DNA from: Streptomyces monashensis
Lineage (GTDB): Bacteria; Actinomycetota; Actinomycetes; Streptomycetales; Streptomycetaceae
DNA: 64,000 nucleotides
Direction: 5' to 3'
Assembly (NCBI RefSeq): GCF_001866665.1
Contig: NZ_MLYO01000037.1
Span: forward strand, 1-64,000
Part shown: positions 1-10,039 of the stretch, one piece after another
How positions within the stretch are numbered: position 1 is the first letter of the stretch
Layout of the letters: every line of letters starts with the position of its first letter
Program-made: the position numbers and the translations under genes
Notes under the pieces: generated by a model
Database searches by the model: none
What the model was told of the DNA's origin: nothing
What the model saw: only the letters and a program-made list of their open reading frames with translations

Positions 1-118
1 CTGAAGTAGCAGTAGCTGCCGAGGCCGTACGCCTGGTGGCTGGTGACGGAGTCGGCGACCTTGTAGGCCGCGTAGCCCTTCGCGGCACCGTTCATCCAGG
101 ACGACTGGTCCGTCAAGA
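1..118 (-). pseudogene. 3' fragment of a larger gene, truncated by the window edge
   Basis: Read on the minus strand, this edge stretch encodes a protein-like segment containing SSWMNGAAKGYAAYKV and GLGSYCYF, in a frame with no stop. It reads off the left end of the window. I see no start codon or ribosome binding site, and the rest of the 5' part would have to lie where the ABC transporter terminator and gene now stand. It therefore looks like the tail of a gene whose front was lost. The wording resembles the C-terminal region of secreted glycoside hydrolase 55-like proteins of Streptomyces, but this is recollection from a short segment and is not secure. Confidence 0.3.
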
Positions 119-149
119 GGGTGGGCAGCGGCCCCGCCGCTGCCCACCC
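119..149 (-). terminator. Rho-independent-type hairpin after the ABC exporter
   Basis: Two perfect 13-base arms (119-131 and 137-149) are separated by a 5-base loop. The hairpin lies 24 bases beyond the stop codon of the minus-strand ABC exporter and is its natural terminator. There is no U-tract, as is usual in Streptomyces. Confidence 0.75.
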
Positions 150-172
150 GCCCGCCCCGCCGCCCCGCCCGC

Positions 173-2056
173 TCAGGCCGGTGCCACCTCGTCGCCCCGC
201 TCGGCGAACTGCGTCCGGTACAGCTCGGCGTACCGGCCGCCGGCCGCCAGCAGCTCCTCGTGCGTGCCGCGCTCCGCGATCCCGCCGGACTCCACGACCA
301 GGATCTGGTCGGCGGCCCGGACCGTGGACAGCCGGTGGGCGATGACCACGGCGGTCCGCCCCTCCAGGGCCTCGGCGAGCGCCTCCTGGACGGCCGCCTC
401 GGAGGTGTTGTCCAGGTGGGCGGTGGCCTCGTCCAGGATCACCACGCGCTGGCGGGCCAGCAGCAGCCGGGCGATCGTCATGCGCTGGCGCTCCCCGCCG
501 GACAGCCGGTAGCCGCGCTCGCCGACGACCGTGTCCAGGCCGTCCGGCAGGGACCGTACGACACCGTCCAGCCGGGCCCGGCCGAGGGCGTCCCACAACT
601 CCTCGTCCCCGGCGCCGGGGCGGGCCAGCAGCAGGTTGGCGCGGACGGTGTCGTGGAAGAGGTGGCCGTCCTGGGTGACCATGCCGAGCGTGGCCCGCAG
701 CGAGGCGGCGGTCAGGTCACGGACGTCGGTCCCGCCGATGCGCACCGCGCCCGCGTCGACGTCGTACAGGCGCGGCAGCAGCTGGGCGATGGTGGACTTC
801 CCGGCGCCGGAGGAGCCGACGAGGGCGACGGTCTGCCCGGGTTCGGCGCGGAAGGAGATGCCGTGCAGGACCTCGGCGCCGCCGCGCGTGTCGAGGGTGG
901 CCACCTCCTCCAGCGAGGCGAGGGAGACCTGGTCGGCGGCCGGGTAGGAGAAGCGGACGTCGTCGAACTCGACCGCGACCGGCCCCCCGGGGACCTCGAC
1001 GGCGTCCGGCTTCTCCTCGATGAGCGGCGTGAGGTCCAGCACCTCGAAGACCCGCTCGAAGCTGACGAGCGCGCTCATCACCTCCACCCGGGCGCCGGCG
1101 AGCGCGGTGAGCGGGGCGTAGAGCCGGGTCAGCAGCAGGGAGAGCGAGACGACCGCGCCCGCCTGCAGGGTGCCGTGCAGCGCGAACCAGCCGCCGAGGC
1201 CGTAGACGAGGGCCAGCGCGAGGGCGGAGACCAGGGTGAGGGAGGTGATGAACACGGACTGGGCGGTGGCCGTGCGCACGCCGATGTCCCGGACCCGGGC
1301 GGCGCGCGCCGCGAACTCCGCGGACTCCTCCTCGGGCCGGCCGAACAGCTTGACCAGGGTGGCGCCGGGCGCGGAGAACCGCTCGGTCATCCGGGTGCCC
1401 ATGGCCGCGTTCAGCGCCGCCGCCTCCCGCTGCATCCGGGCCATCCGGCTGCCCATGCGGCGGGCGGGGAGCACGAACACCGGCAGCAGCACCAGCGCGA
1501 GCAGGGTGATCTGCCAGGACAGGGTCAGCATCACCGCGAGCGTGAGCACCAGGGTGACGACGTTGCTCACCACACCGGACAGGGTGTTGGCGAACGCCCG
1601 CTGGGCGCCGATCACGTCGTTGTTGAGTCGGCTGACCAGCGCGCCCGTACGAGTCCGTGTGAAGAACGCGACCGGCATGCGCTGCACATGATCGAACACA
1701 GCCGTTCTGAGGTCGAGGATGAGTCCCTCCCCGAGCGACGACGACAGCCGTCGCCCGAGGATGCCGAGCCCCGCCTCCGCGAGCGCCACGAGCGCGATCA
1801 GCAGGGACAGCCGTACGACCTTCCCGGAGTCGTGCCCCGCCACGATCGCGTCGACGACGCGGCCGGCGAGCACGGGGGTCGCGACGGCGAGCAGGGCGGT
1901 CACCACCCCGAACAGGACGAAGCGGACGATGCCCGCGCGGTGCGGCCGGGCGAAGGCGCCGATACGGCGCAGCGTGGCGCGGGCGAAGGGACGGCGGTCG
2001 TCCTGGGCGTTCATGACGCTGTGCAGCTGCGTCCATGCGGTGGTCTCCATGCTCAT
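173..2056 (-). CDS. ABC exporter, fused permease-ATPase half-transporter, likely SoxR-regulated
   Basis: The protein has 627 residues. An N-terminal type IV exporter membrane domain (about residues 30-320, six predicted helices) is fused to a nucleotide-binding domain. Visible motifs are Walker A GSSGAGKST near residue 415, signature LSGGERQR near 517 and Walker B VVILDEATAHLD near 537. Such proteins dimerise and export lipids, peptides or drugs. The start is the ATG at 2056 because the promoter immediately upstream predicts transcription beginning at that base; an in-frame TTG at 2062 is less likely. The promoter carries a SoxR-box palindrome, so redox-active compounds such as pigments or quinones are the plausible inducers and substrates. 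This fits the SoxR-dependent ABC transporter of S. coelicolor. Confidence 0.9.
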   Translation of the reverse strand: MSMETTAWTQLHSVMNAQDDRRPFARATLRRIGAFARPHRAGIVRFVLFGVVTALLAVATPVLAGRVVDAIVAGHDSGKVVRLSLLIALVALAEAGLGILGRRLSSSLGEGLILDLRTAVFDHVQRMPVAFFTRTRTGALVSRLNNDVIGAQRAFANTLSGVVSNVVTLVLTLAVMLTLSWQITLLALVLLPVFVLPARRMGSRMARMQREAAALNAAMGTRMTERFSAPGATLVKLFGRPEEESAEFAARAARVRDIGVRTATAQSVFITSLTLVSALALALVYGLGGWFALHGTLQAGAVVSLSLLLTRLYAPLTALAGARVEVMSALVSFERVFEVLDLTPLIEEKPDAVEVPGGPVAVEFDDVRFSYPAADQVSLASLEEVATLDTRGGAEVLHGISFRAEPGQTVALVGSSGAGKSTIAQLLPRLYDVDAGAVRIGGTDVRDLTAASLRATLGMVTQDGHLFHDTVRANLLLARPGAGDEELWDALGRARLDGVVRSLPDGLDTVVGERGYRLSGGERQRMTIARLLLARQRVVILDEATAHLDNTSEAAVQEALAEALEGRTAVVIAHRLSTVRAADQILVVESGGIAERGTHEELLAAGGRYAELYRTQFAERGDEVAPA

Positions 2057-2063
2057 GGGCAAG

Positions 2064-2094
2064 AACGTAGAACCTCAAGCTTCGTTGAGGTCAA
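2064..2094 (-). promoter_or_regulatory. SoxR-box promoter of the ABC exporter
   Basis: On the minus strand a -35 TTGACC (2094-2089) and a -10 TACGTT (2069-2064) are separated by 19 bases, the long spacing typical of MerR-family-activated promoters. The spacer is filled by the inverted repeat CCTCAA-N6-TTGAGG, extended to ACCTCAA/TTGAGGT (2072-2091). The outer bases match the known SoxR box, CCTCAA-N6-TTGAGG. Seven bases separate the -10 from the ATG at 2056, so the transcript is predicted to be leaderless. Confidence 0.8.
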
Positions 2095-2125
2095 TGTCCG
2101 CCGCATTTCACTCCCGAAGGCCCCG

Positions 2126-3184
2126 ATGACCACAGCCTGTAAACCGCCGTCCCCTAATCCGCCACCCGCCGTTGGGACGGCACGGAAAACCTCTCCGGGT
2201 GTGACCGCGCCACACTTCCCCGCCCTGCGCACGCGCCGCCTGCCGGCGCTCGCCCGGCGCCTGCCCGTGCGGCAGATCCTGTGTCTGCTGCCGCTCGTGC
2301 TCGTGACCGTCGTCGCCGTGCAGAACCGCTCGGTGCTCGTCGAGGGCTTCGGCCGGCTGCGCACGGCCTCGTGGCCCTGGCTGCTGGCGGCGGGCGGCGC
2401 CACGTGTCTGACCTGGGTGGCCGCCGCCTTCACCCGGCAGGGCGCCGTCGTCCAGCCGCTGCCGAGGTGGCGGCTGCTGGCCACCCAGTTCGCGGCCGGC
2501 TCGGCGAACCACCTGCTGCCGACGGGGCTCGGCGCCGGCGCGGTCAACCTGCGGTTCATGACCGTGTGCGGGGTGCCGCTCGCCCGCTCCTCCGCCGCGC
2601 TCGCGCTGTATCTGCTCGCCGAGTCGGTCGGCCGGCTGAGCCTGCTGGCCGCGCTGCTGTTCGCCTTCCCCGACGCGCTGCGGCTCGGCACCCTGATCCC
2701 GGCCGGGGCCGTCGGCCCGCTGCTGGTGATCGCCGGAGCGGTGCTGGTGGTGGCGGTCGCCGCGCTGGCGCTCGTACGACGGCTGCGCACGGCCGTGCTC
2801 GGCTTCGTCCGCACCGCCCTGGGCGAGGCCCGCTCCGTGCACACGCGGCCGGCCCGGGCGCTCGCCCTGTGGGGCGGCTCGCTCGCGTTCCCGGCGCTGC
2901 AGGCCGCCGGTCTGGTGGCGGTCGGACAGGCGCTGGGGCTGCCGGTGCCGCCCGCGCACATGGCGCTGGCGTACCTGGCCGCGACGGTGGCGGTGGCGCT
3001 GGTGCCCACGCCGGGCGGCATCGGCTCCGTCGAGGCCGCGCTGATCGTGGCGCTGGTCGCGGCGGGCGGCCCGGTTGCGGTGGCCACGGCGGTGGTGCTC
3101 GCCTACCGGATCATCACGGTGTGGGTGCCGCTGGTGCCCGGGGCGCTGACGCTGGGGGCGCTGGTGCGGTTCAAGGTCATCTGA
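2126..3184 (+). CDS. UPF0104/lysylphosphatidylglycerol-synthase-type integral membrane protein
   Basis: The protein has 352 residues and is almost entirely hydrophobic with about eight predicted membrane helices. The C-terminal signature VPTPGGIGSVEAALI is characteristic of the flippase-like LPG_synthase_TM (UPF0104) family. The ATG at 2126 follows GAAGG by six bases. The first 45 residues are a basic, proline-rich cytoplasmic extension. Members of the family move or flip lipids or stand alone without a known substrate, and no synthetase domain is attached here. It diverges from the ABC exporter and ends 39 bases before the crotonase gene, with which it could be co-transcribed. Confidence 0.8.
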   Translation: MTTACKPPSPNPPPAVGTARKTSPGVTAPHFPALRTRRLPALARRLPVRQILCLLPLVLVTVVAVQNRSVLVEGFGRLRTASWPWLLAAGGATCLTWVAAAFTRQGAVVQPLPRWRLLATQFAAGSANHLLPTGLGAGAVNLRFMTVCGVPLARSSAALALYLLAESVGRLSLLAALLFAFPDALRLGTLIPAGAVGPLLVIAGAVLVVAVAALALVRRLRTAVLGFVRTALGEARSVHTRPARALALWGGSLAFPALQAAGLVAVGQALGLPVPPAHMALAYLAATVAVALVPTPGGIGSVEAALIVALVAAGGPVAVATAVVLAYRIITVWVPLVPGALTLGALVRFKVI

Positions 3185-3223
3185 GGCAGAGTGGCGCTCC
3201 CAGCCGAGACGAGGGAGTTCACC

Positions 3224-3988
3224 GTGCCGGTCCGTGTGGAGCGCGAGGGGTACGTCACGACGGTCGTCCTGTCCCGGCCGGAGTGCCGCAACGCGGTGGA
3301 CGGCCCCACAGCCGTCGAACTCGCCGACGCCTTCCGGGAGTTCGAGGCCGACGAACGGGCCCGGGTGGCGGTGCTGTGGGGCGAGGGCGGCACGTTCTGC
3401 GCGGGCGCGGACCTGAAGGCGATCGGTACGCCGCGCGGCAACCGCGTGGCCGAGGACGGCGACGGCCCGATGGGGCCATCCCGGATGCGGCTGTCCAAGC
3501 CGGTGATCGCGGCCGTGGCCGGGCACGCGGTCGCGGGCGGCCTCGAACTCGCCCTGTGGTGCGATCTGCGGATCGCCGAGGAGGACGCCGTCTTCGGCGT
3601 GTTCTGCCGCCGCTGGGGCGTGCCCCTGATCGACGGCGGCACGGTGCGGCTGCCCCGGCTGATCGGCGCGAGCCGGGCCATGGACCTGATCCTGACCGGC
3701 CGTCCGGTGCCGGCCCGGGAGGCGTACGAGATGGGCCTGGCCAACCGCGTCGTGCCGACCGGGTCCGCCCGCGCCGAGGCAGAAGCGCTCGCGGCCCGGA
3801 TCGCCCGCTTCCCGCAGGCGTGTCTGCGCAGCGACCGCGCGTCGGTCCTCGACCAGCAGGGGCTGACCGAGGAGGCGGCACTGCGCACCGAACTCCGCCA
3901 CGGCGTGGGCGTGCTGGCGCAGAGCACGGAGGGCGCCGCCCGCTTCGCCTCCGGCGCCGGGCGGCACGGCTCGTTCGGCGAGAGCTGA
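3224..3988 (+). CDS. Crotonase / enoyl-CoA hydratase family protein
   Basis: The protein has 254 residues from the GTG at 3224, which has GAGGGAG six bases upstream; an in-frame GTG at 3191 has a poorer site. It shows the crotonase fold signatures: the first oxyanion-hole segment GTFCAGADLKA and the second, AVAGHAVAGGLELALWCD. At the position where classical enoyl-CoA hydratases carry the catalytic Glu pair it reads PLIDGGTVRLPRLIG. This variant is common in actinobacterial crotonases, so the exact reaction (hydration, isomerisation or hydrolysis of an acyl-CoA) cannot be assigned. It probably shares a transcript with the upstream membrane protein. Confidence 0.8.
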   Translation: MPVRVEREGYVTTVVLSRPECRNAVDGPTAVELADAFREFEADERARVAVLWGEGGTFCAGADLKAIGTPRGNRVAEDGDGPMGPSRMRLSKPVIAAVAGHAVAGGLELALWCDLRIAEEDAVFGVFCRRWGVPLIDGGTVRLPRLIGASRAMDLILTGRPVPAREAYEMGLANRVVPTGSARAEAEALAARIARFPQACLRSDRASVLDQQGLTEEAALRTELRHGVGVLAQSTEGAARFASGAGRHGSFGES

Positions 3989-4025
3989 GCGCGCGGCGCC
4001 GGTCCGGGCCTGCCGGTGTGCCGGC

Positions 4026-5106
4026 TCAGCGCAGTACGGCCGCCAGCAGGTCGGTGCCGAGGGCCGTCAGGGCGGGCAGATCGAGGGTGTGCCGGACGTA
4101 GCGGCCCTGCCGCCTGGCTGTCAGCAGGCCCGCGCGGCGGAGCACGGCGAGGTGGCGGGAGACCTCCGGAGGCGAGAGTTCCCAGAAGTGGGCCAGCTCA
4201 CCGGTGGTGTGCGGGCCACGGGCCAGGGTGCGCAGCAGCCGCAGCCGTACCGGATGCGCGAGTGCCTCCAGCCGCAGGGTGACCGTCTCCAGCGACACCG
4301 GCTCCGCCGGGCCGGGCTCGGGGACGGGGTACTGCACCACCGGGTGCCAGCCGGGCGCGTGGACCGCCACCAGGTGCGGGCGGCCGAAGACGCTGGGGAT
4401 GAAGGTGACCGCGGCGCGGGCGGCGGTCGCCTTGTCCTGCACCTCGTCCACGACGATGCGGTCGCCGTCCGCTGCCAGGGTGACCGCACCGGACACCGAG
4501 GCGAGGGCCGCCGCGACGCCCTGGCGTCCGAGCAGGTCGTTCTTCAGGCGCAGATCGGTGGCGAGCTGCACGGCGACCTCCGCCCACGCGGCGTCGAAGA
4601 ACGCCTCGGCACACTGTTCGAGGGTGTCGCGCACCCGCGCCCGCACCGTGGCCGGGTCCGCGAGCAGCCGTTCCGAAGGCCTCCTGCAGCGCGCCGCGGG
4701 CCTGGGCCACGTCCAGGGCCCGCTCGCGCGCCGTCGCGTCGGTGAGCGGCGACGCCCCGGCGAAGCCGATCCGGTTGCTGCCGCACGTGGTGACGAGCGC
4801 GGCGGTCACGTACGTCTCGTCGTCGATCCGGTCCACGTCGTCCAGTTCCTCGGCGAGGGTGGGCCGCGGCCGGGCGGGGACCAGGAAGTCGGCCTGTGAG
4901 GAACGCCAGAGGAACTCCGCCTCCCGCAGCCGCTCGTCCAGTTCGGGCCGCAGCCCGGCCCGGACGTCCGCGGCCCAGCCGGCGAGCCGCGGATGGTGCC
5001 CGGGCTCGGCCAGCACGTGCAGCATCGCGGTCAGTTCGGCCAGCGGGGAGGCGGCGAAGCGCAGTCGCTCGGACGGCAGGCCGCTGATGTCGATCCTCAA
5101 CGTCAC
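4026..5106 (-). pseudogene. DUF5937/ArsR-type helix-turn-helix regulator, broken by a frameshift
   Basis: The N-terminal part (MTLRIDISGLPSERLRF, frame 1, GTG start at 5106) continues cleanly to QEAF and then turns to low-complexity sequence. The next frame picks up at ERLLADPATVRARVRD and continues to a normal C-terminal winged helix (LSPPEVSRHLAVLRRAGLL, residues about 280-340 of the joined protein). The break is at about 4670-4678 (one base gained or two lost). Joined, the protein is about 358 residues, the usual size for this actinobacterial family with an N-terminal DUF5937-like domain and C-terminal ArsR HTH. These regulators generally sit beside an MFS transporter. The neighbour here is also an MFS fragment, so the locus looks genuinely decayed rather than misread, but a sequencing error is possible. 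Confidence 0.75.
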
Positions 5107-5108
5107 CC

Positions 5109-5591
5109 CTCATCATCACCGACCGGACGGTGCTGGTGGTCACCCTCCAGGTCCCGGTCACCGTCGCGCTGTCCCGCTTCTCCCGGCGGGCCGTGCTGGC
5201 GCTCGCCGGTGTGGTGCTCGCCGTGTCCTACCTCGGCTTCCTCGCGGCCGCCTCGCCGGGCCACGGCTGGGCCGCCCCGGCCGTCGCCGCGGTGTCCGTG
5301 CTCTGCACCATGGGCGAGATCGTCTATGCGGGCAGCGCCACCGCGCTCGTCACCGCCCTCGCCCCGGCCCACGTCCTCGGGCGCACGCTCGCCCGCTTCC
5401 AGCTCTCCACGGGGTTCGGCCTCGCCGTCTCCCCGGCGGTCATCACCATGCTCGCGACCCACGGCCCGACCGCCCTCTGGGGCGACCTCGCCGCCGCGAC
5501 GCTGCTCTCCTCCGGCGCCGTCGCCCGCGGCAAGGACCGCGAAGACCGGGGAGCACGGCCCGGCGACGGCCCGACCCGGCCCGGCCGCGGA
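5109..5591 (+). pseudogene. C-terminal half of an MFS transporter, truncated at both ends
   Basis: The frame from about 5109 encodes LVVTLQVPVTVALSRFSRRA and further hydrophobic segments that match transmembrane helices 7-12 of a major facilitator drug transporter. The first six helices are absent, because the DNA upstream is the start of the divergent regulator. No stop codon appears before the frame runs into the convergent gene ending at 5592, and the sequence after about 5530 becomes charged low-complexity. This looks like the remnant of a regulator/efflux pair after a deletion. No credible start codon or ribosome binding site is visible. Confidence 0.65.
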
Positions 5592-6905
5592 TCAGCCGCG
5601 GCTCACCCGCACCTCGCCGCCTCCGGGATCGACCCGGTCGTGCCAGCGGGCGGTGAGCGTCAGGGGACGGTGCGGCAACAGCGCCCCGGGCCACGGCCGT
5701 TCGCGGTGCAGCAGGCGGCCGTCCTGGTGGACGCGCAACACTGCGGGCCGGGGCGAGAGGGCGTCGTCGCGCAGGACGTAGCGCTCGGGCCGGGCCGCGG
5801 GCGTGACGCGGTTCGGGGCGATCCAGCGCAGCGGGGCCTCGACGGTGAGCGGGACGCCGGGGCCGGGCCAGGCGCCGCCCGCGAGGAGGTCCAGGACGGC
5901 GCGGGCCGCCCGGGCGCCCTCGCGGGCGGCGGTGCCGGCGGGTTCGACGGCGTGCAGGACGTTCCCGGCGGCGAACACCCCGGGCCGTGAGGTGTGCAGG
6001 GCGCCGTCGACGGCGGGGCCGCGGGTGCCGGGGTCCGGCACGAGGGCGCCGCGGCGGGCGAGTTCGTGCTCCGGGACGAAGTCGCCGGTGAACACGACGG
6101 TGTCGCAGGCCAGTACGGTCGTACGGCCGTCACGGTGGCGGACGCGGACCCCCGACAGGCGTCCGTGGCCGAGGAGTTCAGTGACGGTGGTGTCCGTCAG
6201 CAGCGGGACGCGGCGGCGCAGCCGGACCGACTGCGCCCGGAAGGCGGGGACGTGGGCGCGGGGCTGTTCGGTGACCAGGGCGACGACCTCGGCACCGGCC
6301 GCGCGCACGGTGTCGGCGGCCGCGTAGGAGACGCCCTCGGCACCGACGACGACCGCGCGGGTGCCGACGCGCTGCCCGAACAGGTGGACGGACTGCTGGA
6401 GTTCACCGGTGGTGTAGACACCGGCGGGCCGGGTGCCGGGCACAAGCCGGGCCGTGCGCGGCCGTTCCCGGGCGCCGGTGGCGAGGACGACGGCCCGCGC
6501 CTCGACGGTCTCGGGTCCGCCGGGACCGACGGCGGTGAGCACCGGGCACGGCGGCACGTCCCGGTCCGCGGCGCCCGGGGCGGCCACGGACTCCGGTACC
6601 CCCGTCACGCCCCAGTCCAGGACGGTCACCCCGGTCCGGATCACGGCGCCCGACCGCTCGGCGGCCTTCGTCAGCAGCCGGGCGTACGCGGGGCCGGTCA
6701 GCGGGTGCGCGCGGGTACCGAAGCCGCCGTGGGCGCAGTGCCGGGGCACTCCCCCGGCCTCCTGCTCACGCTCCAGCACCTCGACCCGGCCGGCACCGGA
6801 CGCGGCCAGGCGGGCGGCGGCGGCCAGCCCCGCGGGGCCCGCACCGACGACGAGGACGTCGACCCGGCGGACCGGCGGCCCCGGCGCGCCTCGCTCAGCG
6901 GTCAT
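5592..6905 (-). CDS. NAD(P)/FAD-dependent oxidoreductase, partner subunit of a glycerol-type dehydrogenase
   Basis: The protein has 437 residues. The N-terminal FAD-binding Rossmann motif VVGAGPAGLAAAARL lies at residues 19-33. A second dinucleotide motif, VVVGAEGVSYAAADTV, lies near 190, and ATGARERPR is typical of the pyridine-nucleotide disulfide reductase-like subunits of multi-component dehydrogenases. It is the last gene of a three-gene operon. Its ATG overlaps the stop of the upstream flavoprotein (ATGA at 6905-6902), so the two are translationally coupled. The arrangement kinase, DAO-type flavoprotein with a 2Fe-2S domain, then FAD partner is the one seen in non-canonical glycerol-3-phosphate dehydrogenase operons (for example Thermotoga). 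Unlike its paralogue at 30258-31715, it lacks a C-terminal BFD-type cysteine domain. Confidence 0.8.
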   Translation of the reverse strand: MTAERGAPGPPVRRVDVLVVGAGPAGLAAAARLAASGAGRVEVLEREQEAGGVPRHCAHGGFGTRAHPLTGPAYARLLTKAAERSGAVIRTGVTVLDWGVTGVPESVAAPGAADRDVPPCPVLTAVGPGGPETVEARAVVLATGARERPRTARLVPGTRPAGVYTTGELQQSVHLFGQRVGTRAVVVGAEGVSYAAADTVRAAGAEVVALVTEQPRAHVPAFRAQSVRLRRRVPLLTDTTVTELLGHGRLSGVRVRHRDGRTTVLACDTVVFTGDFVPEHELARRGALVPDPGTRGPAVDGALHTSRPGVFAAGNVLHAVEPAGTAAREGARAARAVLDLLAGGAWPGPGVPLTVEAPLRWIAPNRVTPAARPERYVLRDDALSPRPAVLRVHQDGRLLHRERPWPGALLPHRPLTLTARWHDRVDPGGGEVRVSRG

Positions 6906-8355
6906 GACCGCGCCTCCTCGCTCCGCGTCGCCTCGCCCTGTGCCGCCTCGCCCTGTGCCCGCTCGAACAACTCCCGTACCGCCGCGCCGCAGTAGAACCC
7001 CTGGCAGCGGCCCGCCCGGGCCCGGGTGCGGCGGCGCAGGCCGTCCAGGCTGCGCGGTGGGATCGGGCTCGCCAGCGCGTCGCGGATCTCGCCGCGGGAG
7101 ACGCGCTCGCAGTGGCAGACGAGGGTGCCGTACTCGGGGTCGGCGGCGATGAGTTCGGGCCGCTGGTACGGGCGCGGGAAGGCCTCGCCGAGGTTGGGCA
7201 TGGTCAGCGGCGCCAGGTCGCGGACCGGGCCCAGGTCGAGCCCGGTGTCCGCCAGCAGGCCGGTGACGTGCGCGGCGATCGCCAGGGACGCGGTCAGGCC
7301 GGTGGAGCGGATGCCGCCGACGGTGACGTACCCCTGCTCGGGGTGGGCGGCGATGCGGTAGTCCTCCCGGCCGGTCGCCGCACGCAGCCCGGCGTAGACG
7401 GCGGTGACCTCCTCGTCCAGCAGGGCGGGCAGGATGCGGCGGCCCTGTTCCCTGAGGGCGGCGAGCCCGGCGGCGGTGGAGCCGGTGGCCCGTTTGTCGT
7501 CCAGGTCCTCGGCGGTGGGGCCGAGCAGGACGTTGCCGTGGACGGTGGGCGCGACCAGGACGCCCTTGCCGAGCGCGGTCGGGACGGGCAGCAGGATGTG
7601 CCGCACGAGGGGCCGGGCGAGCTTGTCGTGGACGAGGAGCTGGCCGCGGCGCGGGGTGACGGTGAATTCCTCGTGGCCGAGCAGCCGGTCGAGGGTGTCG
7701 GCGTGCAGTCCGGCCGCGTTGACGAGGCGGCGGGCGCGCAGGGGGCCCCGGGAGGTGCGGAGCTGGTGGACTTCGCCCCGACCGACCTCCTCCACCGTGG
7801 TGTTGAGGTGGAGGTCGACTCCGGCGCGGACCGCCTGGGTGGCGTACGCCAGGGTCGTCGTCCAGGGGCAGATGATGCTCTCGCCGGGGACGTGCAGGGC
7901 GCCGAGCGCGCCGGGGCCGAGGTGGGGTTCGCGGGCGTACACCTCGTCGGCGGGCAGCAGGCGCGTCGCGTCGTAGCCGCCCCGCCGCGCCTTGTCGGCC
8001 AGCCGGGGCAGCGCGGCCCGTTGTTCCTCGTCCCAGGCGACGAGCAGGGCGCCGACGCGTTCGACGGGGATACCGGTCTCGGCGGCGTAGGCGCCCAGCC
8101 GCTCGTACCCCTCGCGGACCAGGCGGGCCTCCAGGGTGCCGGGGACCGCGTCGAAACCGGTGTGCAGGATCGCGGTGTTGGCCTTGGAGGTGCCCTGGCC
8201 GACGTCGTCCTGGGCCTCCAGCAGGGCGATGCGGAGATCCGGGTGGCGGGCGAGTTCCCGGGCGATCGCGCAGCCGACGACGCCGGCCCCGACGATCGCC
8301 ACGTCGTACGGCTCGGCGGGCAGCGGGCCGTGTGCGGTGACGGTCACGGTGCCGG

Positions 8356-8359
<4 letters not shown>
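6902..8359 (-). CDS. GlpA-like FAD-dependent dehydrogenase with C-terminal BFD-type [2Fe-2S] domain
   Basis: The protein has 485 residues. The DAO-family FAD motif VAIVGAGVVGCAIARELA is near residue 19. The conserved GQGTSKANTAILHTGFDA block and the GGIRSTGLTASLAIA block are the FAD contacts of GlpA/GlpD- and YgaF-like enzymes. After about residue 400 a BFD-like domain carries CHC and RCQGFYC, four cysteines suited to a [2Fe-2S] cluster. The predicted role is oxidation of glycerol 3-phosphate or a similar 2-hydroxy-phosphate, with electrons passed through the cluster to the partner subunit. The ATG at 8359 overlaps the stop of the kinase gene (ATGA). Confidence 0.82.
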
Positions 8360-9786
<1,427 letters not shown>

Positions 9787-9869
9787 CGCACCGTCTCCCG
9801 TCGCACCTCGAAGATCACACCGCGTCAGCCTGCCGTCGCGCCGTGTCCGGAGTCAAGCACCGACGGACC

Positions 9870-9901
9870 GTCAACTGGACCGGATTGGTAGTTGAGTTGA
9901 C
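9870..9901. promoter_or_regulatory. Inverted repeat in the divergent promoter region of the kinase operon
   Basis: GTCAACT (9870-9876) and AGTTGAC (9895-9901) form a perfect 7-base inverted repeat with an 18-base spacer, in the A+T-richer stretch between the kinase operon and the rightward gene. It is a candidate operator for the kinase operon, but no regulator is adjacent. Confidence 0.35.
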
Positions 9902-10039
9902 AACAATGGTGGGCCGGTACCTCCCCCTCTATAGTGACCGCCGACCACCGCACCACGCCCAATCCCCGCCCACAGGAGGGCTGTTGCCACGCCACCCCGC
10001 CACCTCGCCCGTGCTCCGGTGGCCCCGGACCGACGGCTG

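Noticed and set aside
260-3184. A 974-codon open frame on the plus strand
   Set aside because: Its first two thirds are the antisense of the ABC exporter. Only the part from 2126 with its own ribosome binding site is a real gene. High GC content creates many such long shadow frames.
4670-4680. Programmed frameshift in the DUF5937/ArsR regulator
   Set aside because: There is no slippery heptamer or stimulatory structure, and the adjacent transporter is also broken, so mutation or sequence error is the simpler reading.
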